64,000 nt of DNA, from the NCBI GenBank assembly GCA_036702865.1, contig DATNQD010000059.1, forward strand, positions 62,001 through 126,000. The letters are read 5' to 3'. This DNA comes from Trichocoleus sp. (GTDB taxonomy: Bacteria; Cyanobacteriota; Cyanobacteriia; Elainellales; Elainellaceae). Below, one piece after another: positions 35,300 through 46,280 of this stretch. The notes under the pieces are model-generated. The model did not search any database. It saw nothing but the letters and a program-made list of their open reading frames with translations, and was not told where the DNA came from. A program made the position numbers and the translations under genes. How positions within the stretch are numbered: the first letter of the stretch is position 1; each line of letters opens with the position of its first letter.

Positions 35300-35720
35300 G
35301 AGATGCTACCAAGCGGTTAGGGCGACAGAATATGGATTAATACATTTAGCATAGACAGTACAGACAAGGTAGATACAAGATGCACTCATACTGCAACCAA
35401 GAGAACCGAATTGATCCAGAATTACCCTCTCTTCCATTCTTGCAGATTCGCTCCCTTCTCTAGAGAATTAGTTGGGATTTCGGTTAGGGTACATGGGCAG
35501 AGTCATATCCTGAGCGCAAATGATTGCAATGGATATCAACCTGCGTGTTGCAAGTGAGCACTTATACGCCAGAGCTACAGTTTTTCTTTCCTGAAGTCCT
35601 ACCGATGCAGGTATCAGGATGTGATAACCAATTACCGAGAGTGCCCAATCGATCGGTAAAAGTAGAATAAGCTGTGTAAAGCTAGGCAAGTGAAGCGATC
35701 GCCCCAAAGGAATATCTGGC
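35300..35720. other. Intergenic region between divergent genes
   Basis: About 420 bp between the starts of sasA and the GT4 gene. AT-rich sequence at 35330-35400 suits the sasA promoter and 35640-35690 that of the GT4 gene. No RNA gene or convincing frame was seen. Confidence 0.45.
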
Positions 35721-36908
35721 ATGAAAATTCTGGTACTGGCATGGGAGTTTCCACCACGGATTGTAGGGGGGATTTCTCGCCATGTGGCAGAACTGTATCC
35801 AGAAATGGTCAAATTGGGGCATGAGGTTCACCTGATGACGGTCGAGTTTGGGCAGGCTCCCCGCTATGAAATAGTCGATGGCATTTGCGTTCATCGCGTT
35901 CCGGTCAGCGAAAGCTATGACTTTTTTCACTGGGTTGCCAACATGAACAAGAGTATGGGGCAGCATGGCGGTAAGCTTTTGCAAGAAGACGGACCGTTTG
36001 ATCTGATCCATGCCCATGATTGGCTGGTTGAAGATGCAGCAATTGCCCTGAAGCATCTGTTTCGACTGCCCCTGGTTGCCACCATTCATGCAACCGAATA
36101 TGGACGCTACAACGGGCTACATCACGAGACGCATTATTACATTCACAATCGAGAAGCGCGGCTGGCGAGTGAGGCTTGGCGAGTCATTGTTTGCACTCAC
36201 TACATGCGACAAGAAATTGCGCGAGTGTTTCACTGCCCCTGGAACAAGATAGATGTGATATACAACGGGCTTTGCCTAGAGAAGCGACAGCCCCGCCGCG
36301 AGTTCGATTTTTGGCGGTTTCGGCGGCGATTTGCGGCTGATCAAGAAAAAATTGTTTATTACGTTGGTCGAATGACCTATGAGAAAGGCGTAACCTGGCT
36401 GCTGGCGGCTGCCCCAAAAGTGATTTGGGAAATGAATGGCAGGGTGAAATTTGTGATCATTGGCGGTGGTAATGTGGAGGCGCTGAAGCGGCAAGCTTGG
36501 GATGCTGGGATCTGGCACAAGTGCTATTTCACAGGCTTTATGGCAGAGGAGGAACTGAATCAGTTTCGGATGGTGGCAGACTGCGCCGTTTTCCCGAGTT
36601 TGTATGAGCCGTTTGGGATTGTGGCGCTTGAAAGCTTTGCAGCGCGAATTCCGGTGATTGTCTCAGATACAGGTGGATTTCCAGAGGTGGTGCAGCATGG
36701 CAAGACGGGAATTGTGACCTATGCCGGCAATCCAGACTCGATCGCTTGGGGCATTCTCGAAGTTTTGAAACATCCTGACTATGCCCAACAACTGGTCGAA
36801 AATGCTTACGCTGATCTCGATCGCCGCTTCAATTGGGCAGATTTGGCGAAGCAAACTCTAATGGTTTATTACCAGGTTCTACATGAGCGAAAAGATACGA
36901 TCTGGTAA
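35721..36908 (+). CDS. GT4 family glycosyltransferase
   Basis: A 395-residue retaining glycosyltransferase. N-terminal Rossmann domain with LAWEFPPRIVGGISRHV near residue 6 and the acceptor-side DLIHAHDWLV near 94; C-terminal domain with VGRMTYEKGVTWLL near 215 and the donor-binding EPFGIVALESF (E-x7-E) near 300 followed by SDTGGFPEVV. The GGISRHV N-terminus resembles glycogen-synthase-like enzymes. Substrate unknown. AAAGGAAT lies about 10 nt before the ATG. The DUF790 gene follows after 29 bp. Confidence 0.88.
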   Translation: MKILVLAWEFPPRIVGGISRHVAELYPEMVKLGHEVHLMTVEFGQAPRYEIVDGICVHRVPVSESYDFFHWVANMNKSMGQHGGKLLQEDGPFDLIHAHDWLVEDAAIALKHLFRLPLVATIHATEYGRYNGLHHETHYYIHNREARLASEAWRVIVCTHYMRQEIARVFHCPWNKIDVIYNGLCLEKRQPRREFDFWRFRRRFAADQEKIVYYVGRMTYEKGVTWLLAAAPKVIWEMNGRVKFVIIGGGNVEALKRQAWDAGIWHKCYFTGFMAEEELNQFRMVADCAVFPSLYEPFGIVALESFAARIPVIVSDTGGFPEVVQHGKTGIVTYAGNPDSIAWGILEVLKHPDYAQQLVENAYADLDRRFNWADLAKQTLMVYYQVLHERKDTIW

Positions 36909-36937
36909 GTACAATAGGCTGAGAGAAAGCATTTGTT

Positions 36938-38173
36938 ATGTTACCTACTGATTTATTACTCTCTCGCCCCAACGGAGAAGAACTGACGCCCAAGCGATTG
37001 CCGCTCGACAAAAAACACCTCGAAATGGCGATCGATCTGATGACGGTCTTTCAGAATGCGAAAGATCAAACTCAGGGAGAACTCGATCGACAGCTGCAAG
37101 AATTAGAAGGAGAAAGTACAGATTATCGAATTAAGCGCGGGTTAGCCCATCTATTAAGAAGTGATGCTTTTAGCAAGTTTGAAGTGATCAGCCCGTTAGA
37201 TCCTCAAACCTTACGGCAGCGAGTTTTTGCACTGTCGGCGCAATCGGCTCCTCTCCCTCAAACCGCTCCAATCACATTAGGTTTTTTGGCTGAACAATTG
37301 AGTCAAGAATTGGGGCATGAAGTGTTGGTCGATCAAATTCGATCGGGGCTATATGCGGATTTAGATGAAAATAAAATTTTGACGCAGTTCACGCCACCCG
37401 AACCAGAAGCATTACTCCATCGCTATAACCTGTCTCAGGTGCAGGGCATCTTCTATAAAGCCAGCCAAATTCGGATTAATGCTCATCGCAATGATCCGGG
37501 AGAATATAAACTGCTGTTTCGCTATCTCAAACTGTTTGGCTTAATGACCTACATTGAGGGCGATGCCGATCATGGTTTCACGATTTCGATCGATGGTCCC
37601 ACGAGTTTATTCAAACCCAGTACGCGTTATGGGTTGGATATTGCCAAACTCATTCCGGCACTCTTGCACGTCACCAAATGGAGCATGACGGCTGATTTGC
37701 AAATTAAAGATAGCTACACTAAACAATCCAAAACGCGTCGCTTTACGCTCAATTCAGAATGTGGTTTAGTTAGCCACTATCCCCCCGGCAAGCCTTATGA
37801 CAGCATGTTAGAAATGTCGTTCGCCGATCGCTGGGATTCCCTGAAAACGGAGTGGAAACTGGAACGAGAAGTCGATTTAATTCCAATTCCCGGCAGCGTC
37901 ATGATTCCTGATTTTCGGTTAGTGCATCCAGATGGTCACATTTTCCTGTTGGAAATTGTCGGTTATTGGCGACCGGAATATCTGCGAAAGAAATTCTCTC
38001 AGGTGCGGCAGTCTGGTCGAGATGATTTGATTCTGGCAATTTCAGAGCGATTGAATTTAGAAAAAGCAGGCGTGAAAATTGCCGATACTCCGGCGCGAAT
38101 GATCTGGTTTAAAGACAAGCTATCGCCTAAAGCAGTGCTAGAAGTGCTAAATCGATCGGTTGCTTCTTGCTAG
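36938..38173 (+). CDS. DUF790/Bax1-like nuclease
   Basis: A 411-residue protein of the DUF790 family. It opens LPTDLLLSRPNGEELTPKRL and shows the family's internal blocks (SQVQGIFYKASQIRIN, FRYLKLFGLMTYIEG). The C-terminal nuclease-like core has VMIPDFRLVHPDG near 320 followed by FLLEIVGYWRPEYL, with Asp and Glu of a PD-(D/E)XK site. Archaeal Bax1 is a nuclease partner of the XPB helicase. No XPB gene is in the window. Transcribed right after the GT4 gene. Confidence 0.8.
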   Translation: MLPTDLLLSRPNGEELTPKRLPLDKKHLEMAIDLMTVFQNAKDQTQGELDRQLQELEGESTDYRIKRGLAHLLRSDAFSKFEVISPLDPQTLRQRVFALSAQSAPLPQTAPITLGFLAEQLSQELGHEVLVDQIRSGLYADLDENKILTQFTPPEPEALLHRYNLSQVQGIFYKASQIRINAHRNDPGEYKLLFRYLKLFGLMTYIEGDADHGFTISIDGPTSLFKPSTRYGLDIAKLIPALLHVTKWSMTADLQIKDSYTKQSKTRRFTLNSECGLVSHYPPGKPYDSMLEMSFADRWDSLKTEWKLEREVDLIPIPGSVMIPDFRLVHPDGHIFLLEIVGYWRPEYLRKKFSQVRQSGRDDLILAISERLNLEKAGVKIADTPARMIWFKDKLSPKAVLEVLNRSVASC

Positions 38174-38254
38174 ATCGCGAAAAACAGAAAAGTACTGCAG
38201 CCGTTCCCCCAATCCCAACGTGAAGGAACTTTCGATCGAGCTTTTCCAAAGCAG

Positions 38255-39388
38255 CTAAGCTGCAGTAGGCATCGAATTTGCTGCCAGAACCGATCGATAA
38301 AACCCTTGCAGTTGTTTAGTTGCTGCTGCCCAGCCCCAACGTTCTGCTTCTTGGCGAGCATTTTGGCGGAGCGTTTCACGTTCTTCCTGATTCGCAAGCA
38401 AGCGTTTTGTGGCAACGATCGCGCCCTGATCATCAGTAGGATCAAACAAATAGCCGTTGACACCATCGGTAACAATATCGGGGATGCCGCCTGCATTTGC
38501 CGCGATTACAGGACAGCCTGCCGCCATTGCTTCCAGTAAGACTAAGCCCAACGTTTCAGTGCGCGAAGGGAAAATAAAGGCATCCGATGAAGCGAAAGCC
38601 GCTGCTAAACTTTCACCCGTCAGATAACCGACAAAATGAGTGGGCGTATCAGCAAAAATGCGCTCTAAGTCTTGGCGATAAGGACCATCCCCAACTAATG
38701 CCAGCCTTGCGCCTGGGATTGCTTCCAGAATGGGTTTAATCCGATCGATTTCTTTCTCAGCAGACAACCGACCCACATACAGCAACAGCGGCGCATCAGG
38801 ATTACCCTGCGATAGGTGCGATCGCATTTCTAGGCTGACAAGATGTGGCTGAAATAGTTCTGTATCAACGCCACGCTGCCACACTTCCACCCGTTCAATG
38901 CCGTGACTGGTAAGCGCTTCTTCCATTGCAGTTGAGGTACAGAGATTGATCTGCGCCTGATTATGCACCATCTTCAGCAGTTCCCACATCACGCCTTCTA
39001 GCATTCCCAGACCATAATGTTCCAGATATTTTGGCAAGTGCGTATGGTAGGAAGCAACCAGCGGCACATCCAGCGACTTGGCATAGTACAGCCCACCTAA
39101 GCCCAGCACTGCCGGATTCACAATGTGGATCAGTTCTGGCTGAAAGTCTTCGAGTGCCTGCCGGAGGGAAGGACGGGGCAACGCCAGCTTCAACTCAGGG
39201 TAAAGCGGTAGCGGGAAGCCCGGAACACCACAAATCTTTGCCCCTTTATACTCATGCAGCCCGCCGTCCGGCGAGAAAACCAGCACTTGATCGCCCGATC
39301 GCTGCAAGTGGTCTACGGTATGACTCAGTCGAGTCACAATGCCATCAACTTTGGGGAGAAAAGTTTCAGTAAAGAGGGCAATCTTCAT
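38255..39388 (-). CDS. sqdX: Sulfoquinovosyltransferase SqdX (SQDG synthase)
   Basis: A 377-residue GT4 enzyme that moves sulfoquinovose from its UDP donor to diacylglycerol, making the thylakoid lipid SQDG. It starts FTETFLPKVDGIVTRLSHTV and shows HIVNPAVLGLGGLYYA, SYHTHLPKYLEHYGLG, VEVWQRGVDTELFQP, YVGRLSAEKEID and FPSRTETLGLVLLEAMA (E-x7-E). Assignment rests on these SQD2-like motifs and on sqdB lying upstream on the same strand, separated by 329 bp. Confidence 0.9.
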   Translation of the reverse strand: MKIALFTETFLPKVDGIVTRLSHTVDHLQRSGDQVLVFSPDGGLHEYKGAKICGVPGFPLPLYPELKLALPRPSLRQALEDFQPELIHIVNPAVLGLGGLYYAKSLDVPLVASYHTHLPKYLEHYGLGMLEGVMWELLKMVHNQAQINLCTSTAMEEALTSHGIERVEVWQRGVDTELFQPHLVSLEMRSHLSQGNPDAPLLLYVGRLSAEKEIDRIKPILEAIPGARLALVGDGPYRQDLERIFADTPTHFVGYLTGESLAAAFASSDAFIFPSRTETLGLVLLEAMAAGCPVIAANAGGIPDIVTDGVNGYLFDPTDDQGAIVATKRLLANQEERETLRQNARQEAERWGWAAATKQLQGFYRSVLAANSMPTAA

Positions 39389-39717
39389 GGGGATGAAACA
39401 ATAGGCGAAATGAGGTCAGCGTAAGCGACTGGGCAGCGTACAAAGTTCGTGGATGCCGATCGCCAAAGCTGCGCTGCTTAGCAAAACACCGATGCCCTTG
39501 GCAAAGCAGTTGATGCGGTGTCGGTTTTCAGCGAGTCCGGCAATCATTAAATTCAGTTGCAGTCGCAGCAGGGTGGCTTGCGAGTTTAATATAGCGTTTG
39601 TTGCTTGCCCGTTGTTATGCCCGGTCTGATTCAGTTACGCCCGGTTTAATTCCAGCGAAGAATGCATCCGGAAACACCGCAAACAGCAGCAACGCTCAAA
39701 CTTGCGAGCCCATGCAG
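39389..39717. other. Spacer between sqdB and sqdX with a weak small frame
   Basis: A 329-bp gap between two genes that are often adjacent. The minus strand holds one open frame, 39416-39547, with ATG start and 43 codons (MIAGLAENRHRINCF, then a hydrophobic VLLSSAALAIGI). It has no Shine-Dalgarno and may be a remnant or chance frame. No terminator or promoter box is obvious. Confidence 0.4.
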
Positions 39718-41186
<1,469 letters not shown>

Positions 41187-43523
41187 ATGGAAGCAACAAA
41201 TGTGACTGATGTAAAAGCTGGCTCCGGCAACCCCTCCTTAATGAAGCTGTCCAAATGGCAGTATGGGTTGGCGATCGGCGCGACAGCATTAGCCTACTTC
41301 TGGGTTGCAAAGCTCTCACTGGCATTACTGAACTTACAAGTTGAAGCATCACCAATCTGGATTCCCGCCGGAATTGGGGTGGCAGCCCTCCTGTGGTTTG
41401 GGCGGCGGATGTGGGTAGGCATTGCCCTCGGTCTTTTCCTGCTCAATCACTCGATGATGGCTCCCTGGCTGCTATCGGCAGGTTCGATGCTGGGCAGCAC
41501 TTTACAGGCTCTAGCCGGGGTGAGTCTGCTGCGTTGGGCAGAGGTTCGTCCTTCGTTCGATCGCCTCCGTGATGTCCTGGGATTTGTGGGATTGGCAGTT
41601 TTGGTAGCGCCACTCATAAGCGCAACGATCGGCACATCGATCGCCTATGGCGTGGGGCATATTCGCTGGAGTGAAGTGGGTCAGAACTGGTGGACGGTTT
41701 GGTTGGGAGATGGCATGGGAATTTTAGTATTTACGCCAGTGCTTTTGTTGGTAGGACAATGGCTCACCAAGCGGCACAGCGAGAATCATGCAGTACAAGT
41801 CGATCGATCGTGGCAGAGTTTATCGGAGAAACTGCACCAAAACCTGGAACGCGGTTTGTGGCTCGCCATGCTCGTCTCTGGCAGTTGGGCAATTTTCTAC
41901 TCACATCCTACGAAAGCAGTTGCGCTTTACCCCTTGGAATATCTGCCCTTCCCAATCGTGATCTGGGCGGCTCTGCGGTTTGGCCAGGCAGGTGCAGTTT
42001 TAGCTAGTTTCGTCTTGTCCTGTATTGCGATCGGCGGAACAGTGACGGGTTATGGTCCTTTTGTCATGAAGGCGCAAGATCCGCGTCAGGTGGTGCTGCT
42101 GCTCCAGGCATTTATTGGCGTTGTGACGGTGACTTCCCTGGTATTGGCAACCACAATGGCAGAAAGGCGTCAGGTGGAGGCTCAACTGCGGCACACCGCT
42201 GACCGCAATCGACTGCTGGCAGAAATGGGGCTACGGATTCGGCAATCTCTAGACCTGAAAACCATTCTCGACACGACCGTTCAGGAAGTGCGGCATTTCC
42301 TCCAAGCCGATCGCGTTTTTATCTGTCAGTTTGATCCGATCGGGCAGGGCAGCGTGGTGGCGGAGTCGGTTGCTCCGGGTTGGGCATCAACAGCTCACTG
42401 GACAACAGATGCCACAATTTACCCTGAAATTAAAGCCATTTTTGAGTCTGGTCGGCTCAGCATTATTGATGACACCAATCTGCTAGAGTCTTCTCCCTTC
42501 GTCAAGTCTTACCATCGGCAGTATCAGGTGAGAGCCAGTATTGCAGTGCCGCTGTTCCTGAATCCCAAGTCTGAGATTTGCCCCAACTTCCAGCCCGATG
42601 CAGATTCTCCCTGTTTATTTGGCATTTTGATTGCGAATCAGTGTGGCATGCCGCGTCAATGGGAACCGATGGAAATTGAACTGCTAGAACAACTGGGAAC
42701 GCAAGTGACGATCGCGATTCAGCAAGCCCAGCTTTATCAGCAAGTGCAGTCTCTCAATGCCAACCTGGAACAACAGGTGACTGAAAGAACATTGCAGCTT
42801 CAGGCAAACATGGCAGAAATGGAGCAGTTGAATCAACTCCGCGATCTGCTGATTCATGCCATTGCCCACGATCTCCGCACCACAGTCATGGGAACGCTGA
42901 TGGTTTTGCAAAACCTCCAGAAACAGCCTGGTGATCAGATCCCGATCGGACGCTCACTACTAGAGCGAATGGTGCAGTCTGGAGATGTCCAGCTCAACAA
43001 ACTCAATGCGCTGCTGGAGGCATACCAGAACCAAACAGAGGGTGTTGTGCTTCAGCCCCAAACGGTTGATCTATCTGCCCTGCTCTGCTCTGTCATCACC
43101 GAACTTCAGCCCCTACTGACGCAAAATCAGGTCACGCTCGAGCGCCAGATTCCCGCAGACCTACCGCCCATCTCAGCCGACAGCACCAAAATTCGTCGAG
43201 TCATCAGTCAACTCTTAACCAACGCCATTAAGCACAATCCACCCGGAATTCAGATCACCCTACAGCTGAAAGTTGAATCGGGAATGCTGGTCTGCATTGT
43301 CGAAGACAACGGCAAAGGCATCAACGTTTCAGATTGCCCTCGTCTATTTGATCTTAGAATTGGACGCTGCGACGATCGAAAACTTGCTGGGATCAGTCTA
43401 GGACTTTCGCTCTGCCACCAAATCATCACCGCTCACCAGGGAACGATCGGGGTCAATAGTATTCCGGGAACCGGATCGCAATTCTGGTTTAAGTTGCCGA
43501 CGGGAAAAGGGATCTCAGCGTGA
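41187..43523 (+). CDS. MASE1-GAF sensor histidine kinase
   Basis: A 778-residue membrane kinase. Residues 25-330 form an eight-helix MASE1 sensor (IWIPAGIGVAALLWFGRRMW; WWTVWLGDGMGILVFTP), then a phytochrome-like GAF (about 350-525, LQADRVFICQFDPIGQG), coiled coil, HisKA with IAHDLRTTVMGTL near 559, and HATPase with LLTNAIKHNPPG and GISLGLSLC. The GAF has no clear bilin Cys. No receiver domain. It converges with the YvcK gene at a 28-bp gap. Input signal unknown. Confidence 0.86.
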   Translation: MEATNVTDVKAGSGNPSLMKLSKWQYGLAIGATALAYFWVAKLSLALLNLQVEASPIWIPAGIGVAALLWFGRRMWVGIALGLFLLNHSMMAPWLLSAGSMLGSTLQALAGVSLLRWAEVRPSFDRLRDVLGFVGLAVLVAPLISATIGTSIAYGVGHIRWSEVGQNWWTVWLGDGMGILVFTPVLLLVGQWLTKRHSENHAVQVDRSWQSLSEKLHQNLERGLWLAMLVSGSWAIFYSHPTKAVALYPLEYLPFPIVIWAALRFGQAGAVLASFVLSCIAIGGTVTGYGPFVMKAQDPRQVVLLLQAFIGVVTVTSLVLATTMAERRQVEAQLRHTADRNRLLAEMGLRIRQSLDLKTILDTTVQEVRHFLQADRVFICQFDPIGQGSVVAESVAPGWASTAHWTTDATIYPEIKAIFESGRLSIIDDTNLLESSPFVKSYHRQYQVRASIAVPLFLNPKSEICPNFQPDADSPCLFGILIANQCGMPRQWEPMEIELLEQLGTQVTIAIQQAQLYQQVQSLNANLEQQVTERTLQLQANMAEMEQLNQLRDLLIHAIAHDLRTTVMGTLMVLQNLQKQPGDQIPIGRSLLERMVQSGDVQLNKLNALLEAYQNQTEGVVLQPQTVDLSALLCSVITELQPLLTQNQVTLERQIPADLPPISADSTKIRRVISQLLTNAIKHNPPGIQITLQLKVESGMLVCIVEDNGKGINVSDCPRLFDLRIGRCDDRKLAGISLGLSLCHQIITAHQGTIGVNSIPGTGSQFWFKLPTGKGISA

Positions 43524-43551
43524 AAAGAGATTCACAATTGCCTACCCTACC

Positions 43552-44925
43552 CTACCTTGCATTCATCGCCCCACTGTACCAACGCAGCAAAATTCGAGCG
43601 AGTCGATCGGGGTTATGGCGCACCAGTCCAGTACCCTCTTCTTCGTCCATCACGTTAGCGACGATCGCTCTGCGTCCCAACTGCATCACCGCTTCACGAT
43701 CAAAGTAGACCGGATGAGAGCCTTCCTGCGCGTAGCGAATCAGGGCATTGGCGGAAGGGGAAATTTTCTGGACGAGAACGGCATCAAATAGGCGAGTGCC
43801 AATCATTCGATCGAGGGTACGAATGTGATCGGAGACGGTAAAGCCATCTGTTTCGCCAGGCTGGGTCATGATGTTGCAGACATAAATCCGCAGTGCTTTG
43901 GAGCGAGCGATCGAGGCGGTAATGTCGGGAACCAGCATATTCGGGATGATACTGGTGTAGAGCGATCCGGGTCCAATAATGATGTAGTCGGCTTCTTCGA
44001 TCGCCTGGAGTGCCTTGGGGAGTGCCGGAGGATTTGCTGGAGTACAGCCAATTCGGACAATTTTGCCGCCTGCTTCTGTAATGTTTGATTCGCCTTCGAT
44101 ATGCCTGCCATCTGCCAGGTCTGCCCAAAGCCGCACATCGGCTAAAGTTGCGGGAAGCACCTGACCTCGAACTGCCAACACTTTAGAACTGGCTGCGATC
44201 GCTTTTTCCAGATCTCGATCGGTCACTTCGCTCATGGCAGTTAAAAATAAGTTGCCAAAGCTATGCCCGACTAAGCCATCTCCTGCCTGAAAGCGATATT
44301 GAAACAATTCTGTCATCAGCTTTTCTTCGTCTGCCAGGGCTGCCAGACAGTTGCGAATGTCGCCTGGTGGCAAAACGCCAATTTCACGCCGTAGCCGTCC
44401 CGACGACCCGCCATCATCTGCAACTGTAACGATCGCCGTAATGTTGGCACTGTAGCTTTTCAGCCCTCTCAGCAGCGTCGATAAACCTGTGCCGCCCCCA
44501 AGCACAACAATTTTCGGCCCTCGATTCAGGCGACGATGATTCATGAGGCGATCGATCAGCTCGACGTCTCCTTCTGGCATTAAAACTTCGGTGATGGCTC
44601 CGAAACTGCGCGACTGCCCCCAGAGAATTAGCAAGAACCCGGCAATAATCACCAGTGGCCCACTGATGTAATTGGGTAATAGCGTGGTGATCACCCGCAA
44701 CATCTCACGGGTAAGCTCAATTAAATAATAAATGGGAGTCAAGTTTGACCAGACTGCTAAGCCAAGCCCAATACAAACGATTCCAGCAGCACTGATAAAC
44801 AGCCAGCGTTTGACAAACAAACCAGGAGCCAGCCACTTAAACCACTGATTGACGCGCGTCGGGGTTCGATAGCGTGATTCTTGCTTCAAGACGAGCAATG
44901 CCTGTTTGATAAGACCGATTGACAT
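43552..44925 (-). CDS. yvcK: YvcK/CofD-like gluconeogenesis and morphogenesis factor
   Basis: A 457-residue protein. Two N-terminal transmembrane helices (about 38-58 and 88-108), a cyanobacterial addition, precede the cytosolic YvcK fold: [16 protein letters not shown] near 145, [14 protein letters not shown] near 170, [13 protein letters not shown] near 190 and [16 protein letters not shown] near 315. YvcK binds UDP-sugars and is needed for growth on gluconeogenic carbon and for cell shape in Bacillus. Related to CofD, but the nucleotide-sugar role is the expected one. Confidence 0.88.
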   Translation of the reverse strand: MSIGLIKQALLVLKQESRYRTPTRVNQWFKWLAPGLFVKRWLFISAAGIVCIGLGLAVWSNLTPIYYLIELTREMLRVITTLLPNYISGPLVIIAGFLLILWGQSRSFGAITEVLMPEGDVELIDRLMNHRRLNRGPKIVVLGGGTGLSTLLRGLKSYSANITAIVTVADDGGSSGRLRREIGVLPPGDIRNCLAALADEEKLMTELFQYRFQAGDGLVGHSFGNLFLTAMSEVTDRDLEKAIAASSKVLAVRGQVLPATLADVRLWADLADGRHIEGESNITEAGGKIVRIGCTPANPPALPKALQAIEEADYIIIGPGSLYTSIIPNMLVPDITASIARSKALRIYVCNIMTQPGETDGFTVSDHIRTLDRMIGTRLFDAVLVQKISPSANALIRYAQEGSHPVYFDREAVMQLGRRAIVANVMDEEEGTGLVRHNPDRLARILLRWYSGAMNAR

Positions 44926-45335
44926 GGTTAGCTCAGTGCAGGGAAATGAAGAGTCGGAGCAGCAGAGGGCGACTTTCAGCGATTCGCAAGGAGTTGGGCA
45001 ATTGCGTCACCATTGACACAGAAGAATTCAACCCTACCTCGTAAACCTGAGTAACTTTAGCAACTCTTCAGCAAGTTGGAACGGCGTCAGTAACATTTTC
45101 AAATTCAACATGCAGGGAACTTTAGGAGTCAACTTCTACACTACAGATTGAGGATGATAGATTCCGGAATTGTTTAATGTGACATTGGAGACTTAATTCT
45201 GAGCTGATAGAGCAAGATCGATCGCTTTTCCTTGAAAGAGAGCCGCCTGTTTTTCTCGGAAACTTCCCGCTTAGGGCATAGAATGCAAAGCGATATAGTC
45301 TGCCAACGCCAAGCAACTTTATTTTTCTGATTGCC
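44926..45335. other. Intergenic region between divergent genes
   Basis: About 410 bp between the starts of yvcK and the MlaF-like gene. No terminator, RNA gene or strong palindrome was recognised; promoters for both genes should lie here. Confidence 0.45.
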
Positions 45336-45392
45336 GTGTCTATCCCATCCTCCGCCATTGCCTATTCTCCGCCCTCTGTCTCCGCTGACCCT

Positions 45393-46175
45393 ATGTCTAC
45401 ACCAATAATTGAACTGAAAGGAGTGACCAAAGCCTTTGGCGATCATGTTGTGCTGGATCAAATCGACTTGACGATCTATCGGGGAGAGGCACTCGCGATT
45501 ATTGGACCTTCAGGAACAGGAAAATCAACGATTCTGCGAATTATTGCCGGACTGCTGCTCCCAGATGAGGGCGAAATTTACGTTCAGGGCGTGAAGCGGC
45601 AAGGCTCGATCGATGATCATCCTGACCCCGTTAGCATTGGCATGGTGTTTCAGAATGCTGCCCTGTTTGATTCCCTGACGGTAGATGAGAACGTTGGGTT
45701 TCTGCTTTATCAACATTCGCGGCTCTCGCGGCGGCGCATTCGAGAACTGGTTGATGAGAAGCTAGAGATGGTGGGGCTTCCTGGCATTGGTGACCAATAT
45801 CCATCTGAGCTTTCAGGCGGGATGCGAAAACGAGTCAGCTTTGCCCGCGCCATTATGGATAACCCAGAAAATCCGGCTGCCAGTCCTGAAGTAATTCTTT
45901 ATGATGAACCGACTGCTGGACTCGACCCGATCGCCTCAACCGTGATCGAAGACTTAATCCGTGATCTCCAGCGGACTCAGGGAGGATGCAGCACCTATGT
46001 CATCATTACTCACCAGGACAGCACGATTCGCCGCACTGCTGATCGGATTATCTTTCTCTATCAAGGCAAAATTCAGTGGGAAGGCACCGTAAAAGACGTT
46101 GATACAACTGACCATCCTGGAATACGTCAGTTCTTTAGCGGCAGCGTTGAAGGACCAATTCAGGTTATCGGGTGA
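45393..46175 (+). CDS. ABC ATPase of an MCE lipid-transport system (MlaF/TGD3-like)
   Basis: About 260 residues from ATG 45393; a GTG at 45336 would add 19 weakly conserved residues. Walker A GPSGTGKST near 40, signature LSGGMRKRVSFARA, Walker B ILYDEPTAGLDP and ITHQDSTIRRTAD (switch His) are the MlaF/TGD3 pattern; the GMRKRV signature is typical of MCE-associated ATPases. Together with the MCE protein at 46281 it would power lipid movement between envelope or thylakoid membranes. No MlaE/TGD1 permease is adjacent. Confidence 0.88.
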   Translation: MSTPIIELKGVTKAFGDHVVLDQIDLTIYRGEALAIIGPSGTGKSTILRIIAGLLLPDEGEIYVQGVKRQGSIDDHPDPVSIGMVFQNAALFDSLTVDENVGFLLYQHSRLSRRRIRELVDEKLEMVGLPGIGDQYPSELSGGMRKRVSFARAIMDNPENPAASPEVILYDEPTAGLDPIASTVIEDLIRDLQRTQGGCSTYVIITHQDSTIRRTADRIIFLYQGKIQWEGTVKDVDTTDHPGIRQFFSGSVEGPIQVIG

Positions 46176-46280
46176 AACTGGACGAGGCACAATAGACGTT
46201 GAACTCGTTGCAAGGGACGATCACCTCTGGCAGCAAGATCGATCTACGTAAGGGCAGTTTGACAAATGTGAGGGCAGATT

